Origin: Phascolarctos cinereus
Lineage: Eukaryota; Chordata; Mammalia; Diprotodontia; Phascolarctidae
NCBI RefSeq assembly: GCF_002099425.1
Contig: NW_018344068.1
Span: forward strand, 1,966,001-2,030,000
DNA length: 64,000 nt
Reading direction: 5' to 3'
This document shows positions 59,261 through 64,000 of this stretch, piece after piece; the stretch's first letter is position 1, and every line of letters starts with the position of its first letter. The notes beneath the pieces were generated by a model, which was given only the letters and a program-made list of their open reading frames with translations, did not search any database and was not told the origin of the DNA. Made by a program: the position numbers and the translations under genes.

Positions 59261-61274
59261 ATTCAGTCACTGCTTGTCCTCCCTCTTAATTTAAGTATTT
59301 AAAAATACTCAGTGAAACCTAGTTAATATCTTCAGTGAAACACAGAATAACCAGTAACACCTGGAATGGGTACATTATCCCAATGACGCTGCAATTATGT
59401 TGACTTAGCTTCTAAGTTAGTATTGAATCTTCCCAAACACAGGTTTTTTGTGTGTTCTAAAAATCGTTTTATTGAAAAAAATTTTACTTTTTCCAATATA
59501 CCTTTTTTCTTATTTTGTTTCTTAGGGGTTTGTGGTTTGGTTTTTTTTTTTGTTAGTCTTTATGAGCATTTATAGCATTGGCAATTTGCTAATTTGTTGG
59601 CCTTCAAATAACAGATTATATTGCCTGCTGCTTCTTCATCTCTAAAATTTTAATAGTCATCAAGGCTTTGGGTTTGACTGTACTGGAGCTAAATATCTGT
59701 CTTCCTGCTATAAGTTCAATAGGGGACTGAAGCAACAGATTTCCTTTGAAGAGTCTACAGAAAATGTATTCTTAAACCTAACCTGGAGGAAACAATTTGG
59801 AGGATAAGAAGGGAAATAATTTTTTTTTCTGATTTAATCAGCTTAAGTTTTTTGGTTTTTTAGGTGAGAGGAAGAAGTATTAGGACTACTGAGAAGTTCC
59901 TCAGAAAACTTAGGAGAGTCCCAGTTGGGATCCTTAGTTTATGAAATTAACTGCTGATTAATTAAAATGTAAATTTATGATATGCCCTTCATGTTCAAAG
60001 GTGATGCTGCTGATTCAGACAGTAGGATTTATGCTTTGAGTGTTTTTCCCAGTAGTGGCCTATGAAGTAAATGATTTTTTTCACTTATAGGACAGGGGTC
60101 CAGGGTTTTCTTTCTGGCCATGGAATAGAGATAATAGAAACTTAGCAGTATTAGAAACCTGAGAGCTCATCATACATTGCAACCTGAGCATGTATCTTCC
60201 CTGCAGCATATTGTTTTTCTCTTTTATTTATTCTTTTAGGAATAAGACCCTCAATCTTAACTTTATTGACACCGTACTTTAGCTATAGAGCTAACTAGAA
60301 GGGACAGAATTTACAGTCTGTAGCCAGTAAGTTTTTTGAACCCTTTGACTCATTCAGCCTTCCTCATTTGTCTTTTTTTTGTTTACATTGTAAGCCCAAT
60401 TACCACACTTCCTATGAAACCCTAAACTGAAATGTGGAAAGGATCTTGTGTAAAAATTTACAGATCTGCCCAAAATAATGGTAAAGAACAAAAAAAGAGT
60501 CAATGTTTTCGATATTTTCCAACAGGAAAGTTGCCTATATTGGAAAAGGTAAAAAGAGCCTGCAGTGTTGCAACAAATTGATGAGTATTTTGTGGACAGG
60601 TAGCATATGCCATTCTTTAATGTTGGTCTCTTTGTTGGCACATAGCAGAAAAGACAGATATAAAATGTCATAGAGACAGGTCTTCCCTTATACTGTGGGC
60701 TCCACGAGCTCAATTAAAAGGTATAGTGTGGAGCAACTATTGCTGCTGTTGCCACTGGAAAAATAGAAGACCTAGGTTAACTGTATTCCAGTTATTTATA
60801 AGGATGTCTGCTTTGTATTTTGTTACCTTTTAATTGTCTGTCTGGAAGCATGGGAACAGTCTAATTCTCAGGGTTCCACCCAAGATGACTGGCAGCCTTT
60901 GAGGGAGGTTTGCCATACTGGTGTGAGTATAGGCCACACCTTTTCTTCAAATTAGGCTTGTAGAAAACCTGAGAGCCACTTATACTTGATATTTTTCTGT
61001 GTATGTGTAGTCTTTCAAAGATATTCTGTGTAGCGGTATGGTCTATATTAAGGCATGGCTTATATTTGGATCAATACAGTATTTTCCAGGAAGCCTTATT
61101 TTCTTGTTACCTTTTTAAGAGGTCCTTGTTTATGTTGCTTTCTCTCCTTTGTCCATTGGCTGAAAAACTAAGTGGGTTGAGAGTTTGTTCCGTATTATGC
61201 TGTATTTCTTTTCCCTTGTTGATTGAAGAGAGTACATATGTTGTAGTGGTAAAATTGTCTAATACTCATAAATA

Positions 61275-61400
61275 ATATGTGACCCTCAACAAGTCACTTA
61301 AATCTCTCTAAGCTTCAGTCTTATTATGTGTAAAATGTAATAATGCATTTGATAGAATCACAACAAGATCGTTTTGAGGCTGAAATGAAATTATGTATTT
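61275..61400 (+). repeat. MIR 3' half
   Basis: TGTGACCCTCAACAAGTCAC and GTGTAAAATGTAATAATGC. Confidence 0.6.
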
Positions 61401-61411
61401 GCATGATTTTT

Positions 61412-61560
61412 TTTTTTTGCTTTTTGGTGAGGCAATCAGGGTTAAGTGACTTGCCCAGGGTCACATAGCTACAAGTGTCAAGTGTCTGAGGCCAGATTTG
61501 AACTCAGGTCCTCCTGACTCCAAGGTTGGAGCCTTATCCACTGCTCCACCTAGCTGCCCC
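61412..61560 (-). mobile_element. WSINE/MAR1-type SINE
   Basis: Antisense copy with a 16-base duplication that differs at one position (TATTTGCATGATTTTT, 61396-61411; TATTTGTATGATTTTT, 61561-61576). Confidence 0.9.
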
Positions 61561-61592
61561 TATTTGTATGATTTTTAAACTTTAAAGCGTTA

Positions 61593-61671
61593 TACTGGGA
61601 ATCCTAAAAGTCTTAGTGTCGTATTAAACTATTAAAGCTCAATACTGTACTAAGATTTTTGGGACATTCCA
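61593..61671. mobile_element. Hairpin MITE (mariner-like, full palindrome)
   Basis: TACTGGGAATCCTAAAAGTC and TTAGTGTCGTATTAAAC pair with AATACTGTACTAAGATTTTT and GGGACATTCCA around a short loop. The near-perfect 79-base hairpin resembles the MADE1 type of mariner-derived MITE. Related half copies are at 34949-34978 and 58180-58215. Confidence 0.65.
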
Positions 61672-62469
61672 TGTTGACTGTCAACTTATTGTTATAGATT
61701 TGTGAACTAAATTTCTCTCAATTTGAGACTTTAAGTATCTTTATATATATTGTAGTGTGTTGTATTGTCTTAGGAGAACTTAGGAAGTAGTAGAAAATTC
61801 TGGAGAAAAGAACTTGAAGTTCCTGCTAAAGAATATCCAGCTTCAAAGTTTTATTCTATGCCCTCAAACACCTGTTATTTCTTTAGTATTGCCGTAACTA
61901 CCTCACTGCTGCCACCATGCTATCAGAACAGTTAAGAGTAAGCAGGGCAAGAAAGTTCAGAATACTTTTCTAGGTTTTTTCTTTTGGTGTGTAAACATAC
62001 ACTGTGCCCTCCCACCCAGGGAGCAAAAGGCAACCAGGAAGGTTCTTGACTTCTCTGAAAGGTGTGGCAAACACAGTTAAGTACTGCTCTTGAAACCAGT
62101 CCTTTTTCTTTTATTGCAGGCAGATAACTTTTATAAATTGAACCTCGTCTAGCTTGTTCATTCAGACAGGTAGGGCATGCAAGCATGTTTTGATCTCTCC
62201 TATTTCACAAATGCATGAGTCACTTTGATCATCCTCTTTAGAACCTGAAGCAATGATGTGCAAATAGGGGTCTGATATTTAGGTAAGGTTGTAGAATAAA
62301 GTTTTTCTTGGGAACTACCTGTAAAATGACATAGTAGAAGGAAACTGGGGGAGCCAGCTCTGCCCGAATACCTTCAACAGAATATAGTAACTATTTGTTC
62401 CAGTTCTCTACCACTGCACACATACCCTGAAAGAAAAGAAAAAAATTTTGAAAACTCTCCTGTTGCAGT

Positions 62470-62945
62470 TTCTGCCTGTGGAGCCAGGCTACTCCAGAGT
62501 CCCAGAGCCTGCATGACCTTGCCACCTGTAGCCCTGGTGCTGAAAGGAGGTGAATGACGTGTCCAGGGTCACAAACTGTTAGTGCGTGTCTCAAATGAGA
62601 TTAAAACTCAGGTCATCCAGACTCCATTGCACCACCTCACTGCTTGTGAATCCGCCCTACCAATCTGAGTCAGAAGGAATCTCTGGCTTCAGCCCTACTA
62701 TAGAGTCTGACCAAAATTCCTGGAAATCTCTTGTCCACCCTTCTGTAGCTTTTCCACCTTATACTCAATCAGAGCTGTTAGGTAACTAGAGTAAGGTAAA
62801 AAAAAAAGATGTTAGGTAATTCTTTTATTACTTCTTCCACTACAAGTTGAAGTACTGATAATCAGGATAGTACAGTAGGAAGAGCTCTGGCTCTAGAATC
62901 AGGATCTGGATTAAAATCTTACCTCTGATACTGTTTTGTGTTATA
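62470..62945. repeat. Two diverged MIR-like pieces
   Basis: Antisense at 62470-62640 (GTGTCCAGGGTCACAAACTG) and a sense 5' part at 62870-62945 (AAGAGCTCTGGCTCTAGAAT). Confidence 0.5.
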
Positions 62946-62999
62946 CTCAGATCATTCCCTAATATAAAAATATCTCATTGGTACAAATTCATGTTTTCA

Positions 63000-64000
63000 A
63001 AATGTGAATTTAATTTCATTAAAAGCAAGAACTTTTTAATGGCTGATAAAATTGATAAACTAATAGAAAGTTTAAACAAGGAGAGAGATGGCAAAATAAT
63101 AAAATTAAATGAAAAAGAGAAAATTAAACTTAAACAGGGAATACTACATATAGTGATATACTAGTTGAAAAAATATAAATTTTAAATAAACTAAGAACAG
63201 AAAGTTAATAGTTTAAAAGTCCAGTCTTGGGAAGAAGAAATAAAACTCATCAATGAGTTTACTTCACACAAAAATAAATCTGCCTATTTCAGGATTATAG
63301 ATGAATTCTTTCAAAACTTCCAAAAGCAAGTAATCTTTAGAGTCCTCTTATTGTTTTTGAATAGAGAGAAATGTGGAACAGTCTCCCATACCTTCTGTGA
63401 GGAAAATATAATGTTCCTTTTAAAGCCTTAGCAAAGATAGCACTTTAAAAAAAATTACAAATTTCCCTAATGATTTTTTGACTGGACCTATGATTTCTTT
63501 AGTGTGAGGAGCTTCTGGTGTGGAAACTCCTCCCATGAGTAAAGATCTTCAAATCCTTTGTGATTTATAGTCTTAGAGAGTTATCTTGGGTGCACTGAGA
63601 GGTTAATTGACTTACCTATGATGACATGGTTATGTTTGCATCTTGGGCAAGACTTGAACCCAGGTGTTTCTGATTCCAAGGCTAATTAGCTCTTCAGTAT
63701 GCTATACTGATGCCTTTTAGTGAATGGGAAAATGCTAAATGCAACATTATCTCACAGCATACAGCTATGCATGGAAAAATTTTTTATTGTAACCAAGACT
63801 TGTGTGAGTTTTGTTCAGTATCAGAAAAACTACTAATATAATACAACATAAACAAAGCTGTTCAAACCAGTAGGTGTAGAAAAGGCCATTGATAAAATCC
63901 AAAGTGCAGTCATAGTTTCAGAGCTATCATGATATTGCCATTGACAAACATTAGAAATATTCCTACTGAAAACAAGGGTGCCCATTTTTACCATTTCTCT
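63000..64000 (+). repeat. L1 ORF2 fragments, continuing past the window
   Basis: Sense L1 at 63000-63475 (A-rich linker between endonuclease and RT) and at 63770-64000, where CAGTATCAGAAAAACTACTA, AAAAGGCCATTGATAAAATC and CAAGGGTGCCCATTTTTACC mark the RT domain. A MIR-like piece lies between them at 63560-63720. Confidence 0.7.

Larger units (their letters stand above)
57676..64000 (+). other. RAB40C: RAB40C intron after first coding exon (5' part)
   Basis: No second RAB40C coding exon (expected to begin near IDYKTTTILLDG) is seen before the window ends. The intron holds a MIR (59070-59260), a MIR piece (61275-61400), a SINE (61412-61560), a hairpin MITE (61593-61671), MIR pieces near 62.5, 62.9 and 63.6 kb, and L1 ORF2 fragments from 63.0 kb to the edge. 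The stretch 59.3-61.2 kb appears unique. Confidence 0.75.

Overview
The window is mammalian and almost certainly marsupial nuclear DNA. Two lines of evidence support this. First, it holds parts of two neighbouring vertebrate genes, PIGQ and RAB40C, split into exons with GT-AG introns. Second, it is full of marsupial-type repeats: many copies of a short SINE that starts GGGGCAGCTAGGTGGCGCAG and has an inner GTGTGACCCTGGGCAAGTCAC block, BovB-like RTE LINEs, marsupial L1 tails, and abundant old L2 and MIR. The SINE type resembles the WSINE/MAR1 group, so an Australian marsupial is possible, but the species cannot be fixed from the sequence alone.

Layout. Positions 1-2647 are PIGQ intron or upstream DNA with an L2 tail and an antisense L1 tail. 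Seven consecutive PIGQ coding exons (2648-17536, + strand) encode the last 267 residues, the multi-pass membrane part of the GPI1 domain. Their phases join without error and end in a TGA. The introns carry a solo endogenous-retrovirus LTR, WSINE copies and a 1.3 kb BovB-type RTE. About 38 kb of intergenic DNA follows (about 17.5-55.5 kb). It is built mostly of nested repeats: L1, L2, RTE, a twin-primed R4/Dong-like LINE, several LTRs, SINEs, hairpin MITE pieces, and an unclassified tandem module with an L2 tail. Blocks of unique sequence lie between them. From memory this gap is only a few kb in human, so the expansion is mainly by transposable elements.

From about 55.6 to 56.7 kb there is a CpG island with two ETS sites, two inverted ACTACA-type (ZNF143/THAP11) motifs, four CCAAT boxes and a GC box. 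This is the RAB40C promoter, possibly shared with a leftward transcript. The first coding exon of RAB40C is at 57534-57675, and the rest of the window is its next intron.

The two genes do not form a pathway. PIGQ acts in the first step of GPI-anchor synthesis at the ER. RAB40C is a Rab-like GTPase that recruits a Cullin-5 ubiquitin ligase. Their adjacency is the conserved order of human 16p13.3. I saw no tRNA, rRNA, CRISPR or operon-like structure and no convincing new protein-coding system. The remaining interest is in the promoter architecture, the nested and inverted repeats, and a few orphan polyadenylation-like sites.
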